From Raphanus sativus (lineage: Eukaryota > Streptophyta > Magnoliopsida > Brassicales > Brassicaceae), in contig NC_079514.1 of NCBI RefSeq assembly GCF_000801105.2, forward strand, positions 28,234,227 through 28,298,226: 64,000 bases of DNA, given 5' to 3'. Below the pieces are notes generated by a model that worked only from the letters and a program-made list of their open reading frames with translations, ran no database searches and was not told where the DNA came from. Of the stretch, positions 10,389-23,500 are shown piece after piece (the first letter of the stretch is position 1; each line of letters opens with the position of its first letter). Both the position numbers and the translations under genes were made by a program.

Positions 10389-13324
10389 TTATGATGAGTC
10401 TTTCTCTGATGAAAGCTGCTTAGCGAGAAGGAGGAGCCCAGCTGTTGTGAATCCTGACAAGACGGCTGACGCATAAAACGTAGCTAGAAGAGACCCTCTT
10501 AGAGACTGCCCAGAAGACCAACAAAACATACAAATGTTTAATATGCATACACCCTCGAAACAACCGAAAGCAGTATACACCACAAACCTTTGCGAGTTGC
10601 AATGCATTGTCATTAGCATACTGCAATGAGCTCTCTGGTATGCTTTGGATTCCTTGACTGATTTGCCATGACAGTATCCTGTACAATTCAAAATATGAAC
10701 TGTTTTACAATGTGTTGTTAAGAGAGACAGTTCTCAAAAGTAATTAACAAAGCTTCCACACATACCCAAAGACGAAGGCAATGGCAGCTCCAGCGTATGC
10801 TTTCTCTGCACTCACAGCAACCTGAAGCTCCCCAAACTGCAGTTTCAATTCGAACAAACAAACAACAAAATATATATCTCATCCGTTAAAAGTAGTTTCA
10901 GTGAACGTAGAAGAGAAATCATATTTATTGTCAAGCATTACCTTAAACATCCTCGTATTTGACTTGGATTCATTACCGACTGAGGCAGGTGATGTATTTA
11001 CAGATAAGACCTCTCCAGTTGTAATCATCGCTTCAGCAATCTGCGGCAACCTTAGTTTTTTTACAACTCAATGTATTACATGGTTAAAGTATGCAAAACA
11101 CACATAAAATGACACTTACATAAAAGAGTTTAGTCAGTAAACATTTTATCATAATCAACACAATCAGTCAGTAGAGGGGAAACCACACCTACTAGGTCTC
11201 ATGATGTACCTTCTGTAATTCACCTTGACCGTACTGTCCCATTCCCCTGAACCTTTTGCCCGCAGATATCAGACGCCTCCCAAAGGCTGAAGCAAGAAAA
11301 CGAGAATGACAAACAAAGATGTAGAAAGACATACTATTAGATAGAGCTACTTTCTTGCTTACCTGATTTGGCACCATCTGTTAAAGAAGTTTCCAGTTGG
11401 GGAAGTTTCTTCACTAAAGTACGAGAGGTTGATGTGTCAGCTTGTTCCCAAGCACGGGACAGATTCAGTAACGTCTCCCCAAGCTCTTGACCACACTACA
11501 AAATAAATTTGAGAGGTAAGTCCCTCAAGGAAGAGATGCAAAAAAGAGAAACAGCTTCTTGTGCTACAATAAGGATGAAACTTTCTAAATATTAAGCAAT
11601 GAACAAGTTCACAGGCTTTGGTGGCCAATGGAAGTGAGCAAGAACTATAGGTGTCAAATGGGCGGGTCGTCCATTGGTCGTCCACGTCCATATTTAAATG
11701 GACTTAATATGGACACACCCATTTTTACCATGGGTTATTAATGGACAAAATATGGATGACCATTTAAAAAATGGTCTTTACGGGTTTTGGGTTTCATGGA
11801 CATGGGTTGTCCAATGGACAAAAAAAATCTAGGGTTTAAAAAAAAATTGAATTTTTCTACCAAAACCGAGAAATCGGGTTTTCTCGCCAAAATCGGGAAA
11901 TTGGATTTTCTCTATCAAAATCGTAAAATCGCACAAACTGTAAAATCGGGGTTTTCCGCGAAAATTGAGAAATTGGATTTTCCCGCCAAAACCGAGAAAT
12001 CGAATTTTTCCGCCAAAAACCGGAAAAATCGAGTTTTCCTGCCAAAATCGAGAAATTGAGTTTTCCGCTAAAACCGTAAAATCGGGTTTTCCCGCCGAAA
12101 CCGAGAAATCGAGTTTTCCCGCCAAAACAGAGAAATCGCCAAAACCGTAAAATCAAGTTTTATTGCCAAAACTGAAAATCGGGTTTTCCCGCCAAAACCA
12201 AAAAATCGGGTTTTTCCGTCAAAACCGGAAAATCGGGTTTTCCCGCCAAAACCGTAAAATCGGGTTATCCCGCCAAAACCATAAAATCGGGGTTTCCTGC
12301 CAAAACCGTAAAATCGGGTTTTCCCGCCAAAACCGTAAAATCGGGTTTTCCCGCCAAAACCGCAATATCGGGTTTTCCGGCCAAAACCGCAAAATCGATT
12401 TTCCCGTCAAAACTGCAAAATCGAATTTTCCTACCAAAACCGCAAAATCGGGATTTCCCACCATAACCAGAAAATCAGGTTTTTCCGCCAAAATCGTAAA
12501 ATCGAATTTTTTCCATTAAAACCGCAAAATCAAGTTTTCTTGCCAAAACCAAAATTGTTGTATTTATGGATTAATTTTAATTTTATGAACTTGTATATAT
12601 AATTATAGGCTTATAAATTATAATCTAAAGTTTTCTTATATGGTCTATTATGGACTATATGGCAGCCCATAAAAATATGGGTTTTAGTGGATATGGTTCT
12701 TAATGGACATGGTTCTAATGGACATGGTCAGTCTTTGTCCACAAACAATAAATGGACAAATGGATACGGGCTAATGGACGTGGACTCGCCCAGTTTACAG
12801 CTATAGCAAGAACTAACCTCATCGATGATGGGTCCATTGGAGAGATCAAAGGCAGCATCATTTAACTGGAAAGATAAAAATTAAAAAAAGGCGTTGCAAA
12901 ATCACTAAAGTTGTAAGCTTTTTGAAGGAGAGAGGAAGGCTGAAATAGAAGGGGGCTTTACATCGAGACGAAGATCACTTGGTAGCTGCTGGAAGTAATC
13001 TGATGGAAGATCTAAACACTTCTGCAAACAAGTTACACAACAAAGTTTCAGTTTTTGACTCAATCATTAAACAGAAAACAGAGTTTTGTCACTTACAGAG
13101 AGTTGGAGGAGAAGAGATTTCGAGCTTGTTTCTAAAGGCTGAGGAGAATCTGATTCGGCAAGAGCAAATGTGAGAGTAGAGGGTTTCGAAAGATTGAGTC
13201 TTTTCGAGGGTAAAGGTTTCAGGGAGGATGTTAAATGAATCGTCAAACGAGGAGTTCGCTGCTGTGAAAAGAAGATGGTGGAAGATAGATTGTGGAGAGG
13301 CTGAAGGAGACTAACAGAATCCAT
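10389..13324 (-). CDS. Plastid-targeted conserved protein of unknown function
   Basis: Nine exons read on the minus strand: 13324-13097, 13021-12962, 12865-12818, 11495-11363, 11286-11210, 11040-10942, 10836-10766, 10678-10588, 10505-10389. Every junction is GT-AG, phases agree, and 307 residues result. The first about 55 residues are rich in Ser, Thr and basic residues with few acids, fitting a chloroplast transit peptide. The middle has ETLLNLSRAWEQAD and RRLISAGKRFRGMGQYG; near the C terminus AYAGAAIAFVFG and LLATFYASAVLSG look membrane-associated. I believe this matches Arabidopsis At5g37360, annotated loosely as ammonium-transporter-like, but no transporter motif is evident. The start was set at the internal Met at 13324 because upstream residues do not resemble a transit peptide. 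Intron 3 carries a 1160-bp hAT element. Confidence 0.85.
11646..12805. mobile_element. Non-autonomous hAT element, 1160 bp, with E2F-site array
   Basis: The termini are TATAGGTGTCAAATGGGCGG on the left and, read inward from the right, TATAGCTGTAAACTGGGCGA, a 20-base inverted repeat with four mismatches. The 8-bp duplication GCAAGAAC flanks it at 11638-11645 and 12806-12813. Subterminal regions are rich in ATGGAC/GTCCAT repeats, as in many plant hAT elements. The interior is a 27-bp tandem array. There is no transposase. It sits in intron 3 of the plastid gene; its right edge is 12 bases from the splice donor (first intron base at 12817) and the target duplication begins 4 bases into the intron. 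Confidence 0.93.
11856..12560. repeat. 27-bp minisatellite carrying E2F consensus sites
   Basis: About 25 units of 27 bp, consensus near GGGTTTTCCCGCCAAAACCG followed by TAAAATC. At least seven units contain the perfect E2F consensus TTTCCCGCC, at 11979, 12088, 12115, 12185, 12239, 12320 and 12347, spaced by 27 or multiples near it; other units hold one-base variants. Because 27 is divisible by three, both strands stay open for long stretches, producing spurious reading frames with a nine-residue period. Confidence 0.92.
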
Positions 13325-13661
13325 CTTTGTGCAAAATGATGCATACACACAGTTTTTAGATATTAATGGATATAAATTGTTTTCAATAACAGACAAATCA
13401 TTTTGCATCCACTAAAAGCCAAAGCTATATTTTTATATGTTTTTTCTTGCAGAATAATAAACAAAGTTGTAGTAGACCTCAAAAAGAGAGAGCAAGAAGT
13501 AATATAAAGTCAGAACAGTTCAAGATAAAAAAGATGAATTCTGTAAACAAATAGTTTGCTGGAAGTTTAAAACAGCAAAGTAAAACAACATTGCATCATC
13601 CTACAACATAGAATAAGCATTTCAAGTCACAGAGTGTTTTTTTTTTTTCTTTTTTTGGTTT
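13325..13661. other. Short intergenic region
   Basis: 337 bp between the stop of the PRP38 gene and the start codon of the plastid gene, both on the minus strand. It should hold the promoter of the plastid gene and the 3' untranslated region of the PRP38 gene. No clear elements beyond AT-rich sequence. Confidence 0.5.
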
Positions 13662-16099
13662 TCACCTCCAAGAGGAACCACCAAGCTTAATCACTTCTTC
13701 TGAACTTGAATCCCTCCTTGTTCCATACCCTTCTTCCCCTTTCTGATTACTCGCGTCTCCATATAGATCTTTTAGCTTTGCGAGGTTGCTGTTAACAGTC
13801 ACAGCTGCTTTCTCCTTGTTTCCATAGTCTCTTTTAGGAGTTGGTTCACGCTCAATTTGCACACTCCTGCTCCTACTCCTGCTCCTGCTCCTGCTTCTAC
13901 GGTCGTGTCTGCTTCTATCATCCTCGTAGTCACCGCGTCTGCTTCTACTACTTTCATAGTCACGCCTTGATCTCCTATCATTACCATAATCCCTCTCCCT
14001 TTCTCTGTATCTATCTCTTTCCCTCTCCCTCTCTCTCTCCCGCTGTCTATCTGAGTCTCTGTCCGAATAATAGTCTCGGCTCTGGCTCCTCCGTGGGGAC
14101 CGACGCTGTGGTTCATCCCTTTCGTTTCTGTCATAACCTGAAGGTGGAGGACGGCGAACGGGAGAGGAGCCTCTGGTGGAGGCACGGTGAGGTGCACGCT
14201 GCCCAAATGAAACAGAGAGGGATGCTTTTACTGACGGTGGACGACGCGCAGTGTCTTCAGAGCCACGAGACATGTCTCCCGTTGAACCAGATGGTTTTGT
14301 TGGTAAATTCATCTTCTCAAGGTTTGATACAATCTGGCGCATCACAGGTACCGGGATACGTGGAAACAATGTATCAAAGTAATACTGCCAGAAACCAAAC
14401 AAACAAAATCAGATTCAGGGATTAGCACAATACAGCATGTGGATCAATGACTCTAAAAGAATCAAGTAAACTCTTGTAGCAGATAATCACAGAATGCTCT
14501 TCAGAAACATAACTTACTACTACTCAGATGATTTTCGAGATAGAGATGCGAAGCTTAAACAAGCAACTACGTCCTGAATAACAACATAGCAAAACAAATA
14601 AACATTAATTATTGTTATCTGGTACTCACCAGTCCAAGCAGCAAATCACGTACGTAAACACCCATGGTCGTCACCCGTCCATTTGATCCTGGTGCAAACT
14701 CCTGAAGCAAGGTAAATAAATATATTCAATTATTCTTGTAAAGCAGTTTACCAAACAGATCATCCCACACATCCTAAGAAACGTCCACAAAGGTTCAAGA
14801 CAGAGAGTACACCCATAGAGTTAGAGAATTGAGACGCCTATAATTGTAGCCATTCAGCTCATAAACATTCTACTATATGGATCCAAACTCTAGTTTCTTT
14901 TAGAATACTAACAAATTCAAAAAACACATATTAAGGAACTAAAGAAAAACAAGATGCTAAACTCACACACAAACTACAAGAATCCAGATGAATGGGACAG
15001 GCAAATGCGTACGGTATATTTCTCGAGAGCTTGGATCTGTAAAATGTTATCCATATAATCGTATGTTACTCTAAAGAACATGATAAAGATTGTTACCTCA
15101 TCATCTTTAATGTATGGTTCGTACCATGTCCACAACGTCTTTGCATCTGCAACATATCTTAAATATAGGAATCCGACCTGCACATATAGTAACACGTGGT
15201 CAGATCCAAATCAACGAACATATTAAAAACAGATAAGACAAGTTGTTATGACATAAAATGCAAGACTAAAATAATTTCCAGACCAGTAAACCAAGGAAGC
15301 ACACGATTAAAGGAAAAAAAAAACTTCACACAGATCCTAGAACTTTAAATGGACCACCGGCGGCAAACTAAGAGTGAGATTACTATTGTCACAGTCGCCT
15401 GTTTCTACACTGTTAAATGGGGGCAGTGAGGTGATCCTAGAGATAAAGAGTATCTAAAATAGAAAAGACACCTCAAACCTTGAATGTGCAGAGACTGCTA
15501 GCAAAGAAAGGTCTTATTTAATAACGGTGGGAGAAACACTCAAGAACCCAACATTGTATCTGGTTGTGAAAAATCTGTTACGAAACACACACAAAAACAA
15601 TTACGTGTAGGCTCATCATACCCTGGAGGAGAAAAGATTAGTTTTTGATGGAACCCAGAGATAAAGGAATGCTATTTACCTGACTCACTGTTAGAGGCTC
15701 TCTAATTATTTAAAAGAACAAAACAGCACACAAGGCTACACTCGCTCTTAGCTAGCAACTATATATATTGGAGGGTCAATAATGCAAGGGTTAAGAAGAT
15801 AGACTGACCGCTCTGATGTAAGGAGAATCAGTGTGCTTCAAGAGGCCATGCATCTGCTTGACAGTGAGTTTCATGGTGAAGAATTTGTAGAGGAGACAAT
15901 AGGCAGTGGAAGGACCACGGCAGTTGCCACCCATCCAGGGCTCGACATGACTAACTTGGTTGTAGATTTCATCAACGACCTCATGATAAGTCTTGAGACC
16001 ATAAAGCTCTTTGAAATAGTCAGAAGAAACAATGTTCATTGAAAGAACCTTCTCCAACAGTGACTCGTACGATCTCCCATTTGTTTGTATCTCCGCCAT
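13662..16099 (-). CDS. SRL1: PRP38-family pre-mRNA splicing factor with RS domain
   Basis: PRP38B-like spliceosome component, nuclear, thought to act in activation of the tri-snRNP. Four coding exons on the minus strand: 16099-15809, 15177-15097, 14701 to about 14630, 14384-13662, giving about 388 residues. The first three exons plus the start of exon 4 form the PRP38 domain (about residues 5-170), with FKELYGLKTYHEVVDEIY, PYIRAV/GFLYLRYVAD and DTLFPRIPVP visible. The C terminus is low-complexity: RE/RD dipeptides, then an RS run (RSRSRSRSRSRS) as in SR-related factors. Upstream, a 5' untranslated exon appears to end at 16530 with an intron 16529-16139 whose donor side carries a (GA)n run. 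The gene resembles Arabidopsis At5g37370 (SRL1). The exon 3 boundary is uncertain by one base. Confidence 0.93.
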
Positions 16100-16490
16100 G
16101 AAAATGCTCAGAAGCCTTTACAACTCTACCACCGAAACCTAAAAACAGAACACATCAAGAAAGCTAAAAAGCTTCAACCTTTTGTAGTCAAGGGAATAAT
16201 TATAAACAATTTAAAGACATAGAGAAACAAAAACAAATCTTAATCTAAGAATTGAAAATCCCTAGATTCATCCGAAACCCTAGAAATCGCCTATCGATGC
16301 TCATGTAAAATTAAGCCGTAAAAGAGTTGAATTTCGTGAAACCCAGAAAAGAAAAAAGTGAAATTCGATATCAATTTCTAACGAGACTTGAAAAACCATA
16401 CCGATTAGGGATAACTCGGAGCAGCGCCGGTTAAAACAATTTCTCAGAGTAATTGAACTTTTATTTCAATTGAAATCGCAAATATTAAAT

Positions 16491-16514
16491 GAGAGAGAGA
16501 GAGAGAGAGAGAGA
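16491..16514. repeat. (GA)12 microsatellite in the 5'-UTR intron
   Basis: Perfect dinucleotide run on the plus strand, so (TC)12 in the transcribed strand of the PRP38 gene, close to the donor of its proposed 5'-UTR intron. Such runs are common in plant 5' leaders. Confidence 0.85.
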
Positions 16515-16639
16515 TAGAAGAAAAAAAACCTGAAATTTGGAGGAAGTGCGGTGGAGATTAAAGGGGGAAGAGGAAGAGGAAACCAAACAAAGGAGTAAAC
16601 GGCGATCTCGTAAGCCTCTCGACTTATAATATTGGCTGG

Positions 16640-17335
16640 CTATAACTTTCAAATATGACCTCTTATTATTAGATATTTCATATTGAACCCTTCTATTTAA
16701 ATATATTTTTATTTTAATGCTAAGAAAACATTTCAGAAAAATTTACATGAATTTTTTTTTTTTTTGATCGAAGTCACAGACGCACAGTTAAAAATTGCTC
16801 TTCGAGTGCTGCGTATCATCAATAGGCTCTTCGTATGTAGGTTATAGTAAAGTTCATATTCTTCCTTGGGCATGGGACTTAAACGCGAAATGAGTCACCG
16901 ATATTCAAAGTGACTGACATTAAAAGGAAGAAAATGAACCAATGAGGGATAAAGAAAGAAAGTGAAGCAACACAGTTTTAAACTGCAGAAACTGCAACAG
17001 AGCATTTCCTGGACTCGTTAAACCAAAGTCACAGTTTGACACAAGAAGGAGCCTCTCTTAAGATGTTAGACCATCATTATTGGAGGGACTAACTAAAACA
17101 AAAGCCCTTAACAATATTATATTAGTACTTTTATGTTTAGGGACAATGGTAAGAAACCAAATAAGTTTGTTCCCTTTGTTTCAAAAGAAAAAGACCCATC
17201 TCTTTCTTTCTCTCTTTACAATGTTAGAACCGAATGAGCTAACTTACAATCCTACTAGTGATCGGTGATAGCTTGAAGCTGATATATAGATCACATAGTT
17301 ATGCCTTAATAGCTCAGATAACTACCTCAACCGAT
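16640..17335. other. Intergenic region upstream of PRP38 gene
   Basis: Probable promoter of the PRP38-family gene near 16620-16700, then unassigned sequence with A-rich runs. The string of short exon-like bits at 16900-17250 shows no recognisable protein. Confidence 0.4.
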
Positions 17336-18185
17336 TCAGAATGCAAACGCGACTTTTTTCTGCATTCTGGGATCCGCCCTCTCTTTGGTTACATGTAACT
17401 TTCCCATGTTCTTTCCAATTTCACCAGTCACATAGTAAGTGACCTTTCGTCCACCTGTGTCACTTTCTCCCATTACTTTCCTCTTTTTAAGAGAGCAATC
17501 AGTAGTAGTAGTGCTCTTCTTTTCTTGTAATGTGGTTGCTTTGCATTTCACGGTCTTTCTTTACCTTCTCATAAGCTTGTTGAACCACATTTGCCACATG
17601 ACCTATAGTACTGCTGGTTCTTGAGAATGTCCACTTGGAGTTACTGAACAAACCTGAAGTGGAATTGTGGTTTCGCTTTATATAACTGGGACCACTCCAA
17701 CTACTTGACATACGACTGTAGACAATCAGGACACAAAAAGTTACAGTTAACATACGTTCTAAGAAACCCGTACTGCAGCATGCATCTCCTGCAGACTGTC
17801 TAGAAAGTATTCGACTTTGCTTGCTCTGATGAGTTTGGAGTTCTTGTATGATGATCACTCACTCCTGTTTTCTACGGATTCTTCTTCTGGGTCGGTGGAT
17901 GATTGTTTTTCTGGATCTGCATGCGTTGGTCTCACATTTGAGTAAAACTAGTCTTGGCAAAATTGCAAAAGCCGGTATTAGAAGAAGAGACAAAGACATT
18001 TTGATACATTGTCTGCAAAGTCTGCCTACGACGATCATAAGCAGCTCTCTTCTCCTGATCTGACAATAACTTCCAAGCTTCAAAGACATGCTTGAATGAA
18101 AGCTGTTTTTATCCGGGTGGAGGATAAGAACAAGCTTCACGTACTTTCTTTTCTAAGGTTTCATAATCATCGCGCGGAGTTGCGT
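17336..18185 (-). pseudogene. Decayed DnaJ-domain protein gene
   Basis: Pieces of a plant type-III J-domain protein on the minus strand. The J-domain signature LVLILHPDKNS is readable near 18130-18095; in another frame just downstream comes AFEAWKLLSDQEKRAAYD-like sequence (HVFEAWKLLSDQEKRAAYDR), so a frameshift separates them. Further on, YVNCNFLCPDC resembles the family zinc-binding region, followed in a different frame by SKWTFSRTSST and VVQQAYEKVKKDRE, then KRKVMGESDTGG. The N-terminal part is missing and several stops intervene. Position next to the PRP38 gene matches Arabidopsis At5g37380, a DnaJ protein, so this looks like local decay of the orthologue. Confidence 0.7.
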
Positions 18186-20508
18186 CATTTTAGTTTTGGC
18201 TAATTTATATATTTTATTCACTAAAGGTATGAGCAATATTATCCGCTCTAAATTTTAACGTGAGAGCTCAGAAACACACATGCATACATAATTTAGGTGG
18301 TATTATGCCCACACATGCACATAATCATTTTATAATTTTTTATCAATACATCTCTATAATATTATTTGAGAAGTCAGTTTCCTATGTGTCGCGCTCACGT
18401 TAACTCCCACGGTGATTGATTACATTGATACCCTTATGAATCAAAAATATAATATTAAATACTATAATTGATTTTTATTCAAATTTCTTTTGTAAAATTT
18501 ACAAATAACATATATAATAAAAAGGAAATATTTATAAAGGCTATTAAGTGAATTTAAAAACGAAAATATATGTATAAATAATATGATTTCATTAAAAAGG
18601 AAAGTTCACAAATAGTAATATTGCATTAAAAATATTTTTAAAATAATATAAAATATACTAATAAAATAATTTCTTTATATTTTTCAAAGTAACAGAAATA
18701 ATTTTTATATATCTATCTATTTTTTAGATGATTACATAAAATAATTAAGTAACATAAACTGATATATTGAATAAAATCATTTATAATTAGTATTATTAAA
18801 ATGCTATTTGTATTTCCTATATTTTGGTTACTATAATATCTTTCAATTACAACAAAAATATCTATAAATTATATTTTACTTATATAATATGATTTTTCAG
18901 ATGCAATCGCAATTTTTCCTGCTTATTTTTAAGAGATATAACGAGAAATAAAGGTTAACAATAAACATCTTTTGATCAAATATTTATAAAATATTTTAAA
19001 ATCACACTATATACTTTAACGAGGTAAATATATTATATTTTATCATTATTAAAATTGTATGTTTTCTTAATATTAACTTTTGTTAAGAAATTGGTTTGAA
19101 TTTGAAAGAATATATCTAACTCAATATATTCATAACATGAGTGACTTCACTAATCCAACTTATATCTAAAATCATAGATTTAATTACAATAAGAAAATAT
19201 AATTTTATAATAATTATAATTTGTTTTATAAATATAAATTATAGGATGACTCAAAACACATTAACAAATGAAAAAAAATATATTAACCAACTGTTAAAAT
19301 TTAGTTATTTTGTAAAATTTATATATATGCATGCGACTTCAGAATATTATCGTTACACTAATTTACGTAATTTGGAATCAAACAATTTGGTTTATTTTTA
19401 TTTAATTCTAAGCACAATATATCTTAAGTTATACATAAATTACTAAAATATATTTACATATCTAAAACAGCAATCAACCTAAATGCAAATAAAAAATTAA
19501 TCAAAATCGTACTATATTTAGAATAAAAAAATATTATAGTTGAATTCAAAGAAATGTATACAATCCAATATACCCAAATGATAACTAAATCGACTGTAGA
19601 AACAATAAAGTCGACTAGATATAGCATATCTAAAATCATAGTTCTAATTAAAGTAATATAATATTATAATATATTATGCATACAAATTATAAACTAATTT
19701 AAAATTAAAAGTAAAAAAGCAATAAATTATTTTAATATATATTTACTTTATAAATATTTATATCCGTGCATGAGCATATATATATAATGTTTTTATGTTT
19801 GTGTAACTTTTTAATATAGCCATAATCAGAAGACATGAAATTAGTTAGAATTTATAAAATATTTTTGTTATTATAAATATTGATATGAGTTCACGAGCTT
19901 CCAAAAAAGTATGAGAAGTAACTTTCTATATATTATTTTTTTCTAATATATTTTTAAAAATCAGTATTTAATTTGATATATATTATGAAAATACATTCAC
20001 ATTTAAACGATAAATAAATTAATTTGACTTGACTTAATTATAATAAAAAAAATTATATTTCAGCTTGAATTTGAAAGAATATATGTAAGTTAATACAACA
20101 TGAGTTACTCGACTAATCCAACTTATATCTAATTTAACTATACTAAGAAAATATAATTTTATAATAGTAATAATTTATTTTATAAATATAAATTATAGGA
20201 TACTCAAAACACATTAACAACTGAAAATAAAATATTAACCAACTGTAACAGTTTAGTTTTTTGTAAAATTTATATTATCGTTATATTTATTTACATAATT
20301 TTGATTCAAATGCTTTAGTTTATTTTTTATTTCATTCTAAGCACAATATATCTTAAGTTATACATAATCTTCCTAAAATATAATTACATATTTAAGACAA
20401 CAACCAACCTAAATGTTAATAAGAAAATTAATCAAAATTTTAATATATTTAGAATAAAAGATATTATAGTTGAATTCATAGAAATAGATGCAATCCAATA
20501 TACCCAAA

Positions 20509-23500
20509 TCTCCTATATACTAAAGCGCAAATTGCCTAACGAATAAGAATCTTCCATGTGGAAAAAAATTAAAAAAACAACTAAAAAACAATTGACATGT
20601 AGAATATATTTTTAAAACAATAACAGTTTAAAAACAAATGTAAAAACAGAAAAATTTAAACGAATAAAACCTGTTTAGTCTATTAGCTGATTTCCTTTTA
20701 TTTATTTTATATATAAAATAAAAGTTTCAGTCTCGACACCCATGATCCCACTACTTAGAAACCGCTAATCATTTTTTAGATAATTTTCATGTATTAGTTC
20801 CATCTCTACTTGCAATCAGAAATAGTAAAATTTTAAATCTTTTGCAATCAACTCCATTGATCCCTCTACAGTTTCAAATTCTAATGACGAAATTCCATTT
20901 GCAGTTCAAGATTCAAATCCAAATTGTTTCTGGTCCAACAGTTGCCTAATAGTTAACGAAATGAGAAAAAGAAGAACATCAATATGCTATGGATTGATAC
21001 TGAAGTTGGAAGATAAAGCTTAAAGTCCATGTAAGTGAAACTAAAAAACGCTTAAACTCTTTATGCTCAAATATCTTTTTGGTTAACCGTTTTCTCTTCT
21101 AACCTACTTAGAGCATCATTATCCCTAAGAGACACTTAGGAACTCTTAATCATTTTTTAATAGTTTAAGTTGAAAAAGTGAGTTTAAGAGATTTGGTTTA
21201 GAGATGAGAAAATCTGTGTGGTTTATTGCAAGTCTCTTATTTAAGGATTCTTAAAAAAAATAAGAAAGAAGATGAGTGATTAAGAGAGAAGATGGTTGAT
21301 GAGGAAGAACAAGAGAATGAGATTGTGAATCTTCTCGTAAGCTATTATTTATAAAACTTTGTGAATCTTCACTTTCATTGCAAATTGAAGCTATTATTTA
21401 TATAACTTTACCTTGACCACACTAATACAAACCAATACAAGACAACAACACCTATTAACTGATACAACCGACCACAACACAACAACACCTTTCATTATAA
21501 TATGAAACAGAGGACACACTTTTCTCTAAATCAGGACATAAAAGCAGAGCAATATAATGGGAGCAGAGGAGCTTGTACATGTACAGAACGTGAGCAGAGG
21601 AACTTGTACTCTCCTCGGAACCATTGTTCCTTCAAAACCCATTGAAAAATCCAACAACAATGCCAGTAACTAGACAACACAAGTAGTAGACTACACAAGC
21701 ATACAAGACTACAAAGCTTCCTCGTCTGTGACGAAACCGTGAATACACATGAGTACACAAGACTACAAAGCTTCTTCCTCTGTGACAAGTCCGTGACACA
21801 AGAAAAGACACTACACAAGAATACAAACCAATTCATCACAGAAGCTAACTCAATTCTACTCTTTTCAGTTCAGACCAGATGAACCTCCCTTGTGTCTCTT
21901 TCCACAGAACAAATCAAAACCTATTTGATCCATCCATCTCACAAAACCTATTTGATCCATCCGTCGTAGAGAGAATCGAACCGACTTGACAAATCAAATG
22001 TGCGATCAGAACAAGAAGAAGCCTAATCAAAGACACGCATGATTGAAGAACAAACGAGGAGAGGACGCAAGCAAACAACAAAACTGGATAAAGGAAGAAA
22101 CTTTTAAGCTATGGGGAAGTTACCAGAATTAGCATGAGGACTGTGGCGGCTGCTACTGTCCACTTCGTCTCTAATTTGCATCGACTCTTGTCCCTTCGTA
22201 GGATCGGTTTCAACTTCCATGGCTTCTCCAACAAGATTCGATTCAAGCTTTGGTTCTTGTCAAGATTCGAACTCCACCAGAGACTCCGCGGTTCCGTCGA
22301 CGTCTTCTTCCTCCATCATACCTCCCTCGTCTTGTAGATTCTCCATCGAAGGATCAACGAGGCAGATCTGCGGGAGGGATTGGATGCCGAAGACAGACGT
22401 CGCCGTCGAGGACGAGAGGTTTCGACCGAGAGAAAGAAGAAACCGAGAAAGCCAAAAACAACGCCACCTCTCGTTGTCCTACACGTGGCCACTAAGAGAC
22501 AAGCCTTCCAGGCCTTACGTAAGAGGTGTCTCTTCTGCTTTCTTCTTTTTTTATATTTTTTTTAATAAAACTTATCCTAAGAGCCATCATAAGAGGCACC
22601 GATAAAGATGCTCTTATAACTTTCGTAACTTTTTCTGTACTTCTAGACATTGGCTAAAGCCACATACACTACATGGTGAAAAAGGTAAAGGTAAAGGTAA
22701 ACAAAATATGTTAAAAATGCATTTAAAATTAGTTTAAAAAAACAATGTATTTAAAATGGACTAATCAATTCTTAATTTGCTGGAATAGGTTTATTTGTTG
22801 CGTGGTGATAGTTCACGAAAAGATTAATATGGTCTCGACTCAGAACACACGTACACAGCCTCTGAAAACTTGAGAAGCACCACAAGGAAAAAAAAAGGAA
22901 AACATGGAGATAATTAGAAGGCAACAAATGAAATCAAAGAAACTTAGGTTGTAGAGAAGGAGAAAGATTCATGTCTTTTTACAAGACCTAACTATGGTAA
23001 ATTTCCTTACTTTTTTTTTGAATGAATGTTAACTTTTATTCATCAAAAAAACCTTTTTACATCAAAGTATAGACTTTTGTAAAGGAAAGACATAAACTGA
23101 AAACTCAATAACTGCTATAGACTTTCACTTAACTCCCAATCCTCCAATAAAACCCAAATCTCCAAAGGAATAGCCTTTTTACCTTATTCTTTATTTGTGT
23201 GTTTATAATTACGTAGAAAATGCAGTGAAATTATTTTGTTTGCTTTAAGATTAAAAAAATATAGTTATACTTTTCTAATTTTTATTTGTTGATTCTGTTA
23301 GTAACAAAACTGGCTGAGCAAGTATAGCAGTGCAAATGAACATAAAGGAATATCATGGACGAAAATAAGTGTATACATAAAAGAAATATGGAAAGACTAT
23401 AATAAATATGAATGTCAATTATCTACAAAATTAAAGTTTGTATTTAATAAAACTTGTGCAAGAAATATGCTTCCCCTCAATCTGATTTCTCATATGTAAT

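Noticed and set aside
11787..12519. Long open frames on both strands in the 27-bp array
   Set aside because: The period is divisible by three, so stops are avoided in several frames at once; the products are nine-residue repeats with no start context or homology.
13841..14425. 194-residue plus-strand frame rich in Ser/Cys/Tyr
   Set aside because: It is the antisense of the RS/RE-repeat exon of the PRP38-family gene.
19141..19639. AT-rich frames of about 60-100 residues in the Helitron
   Set aside because: Composition-driven (Ile, Tyr, Lys, Asn rich), not shared in frame by the sister copy at 20.1 kb.
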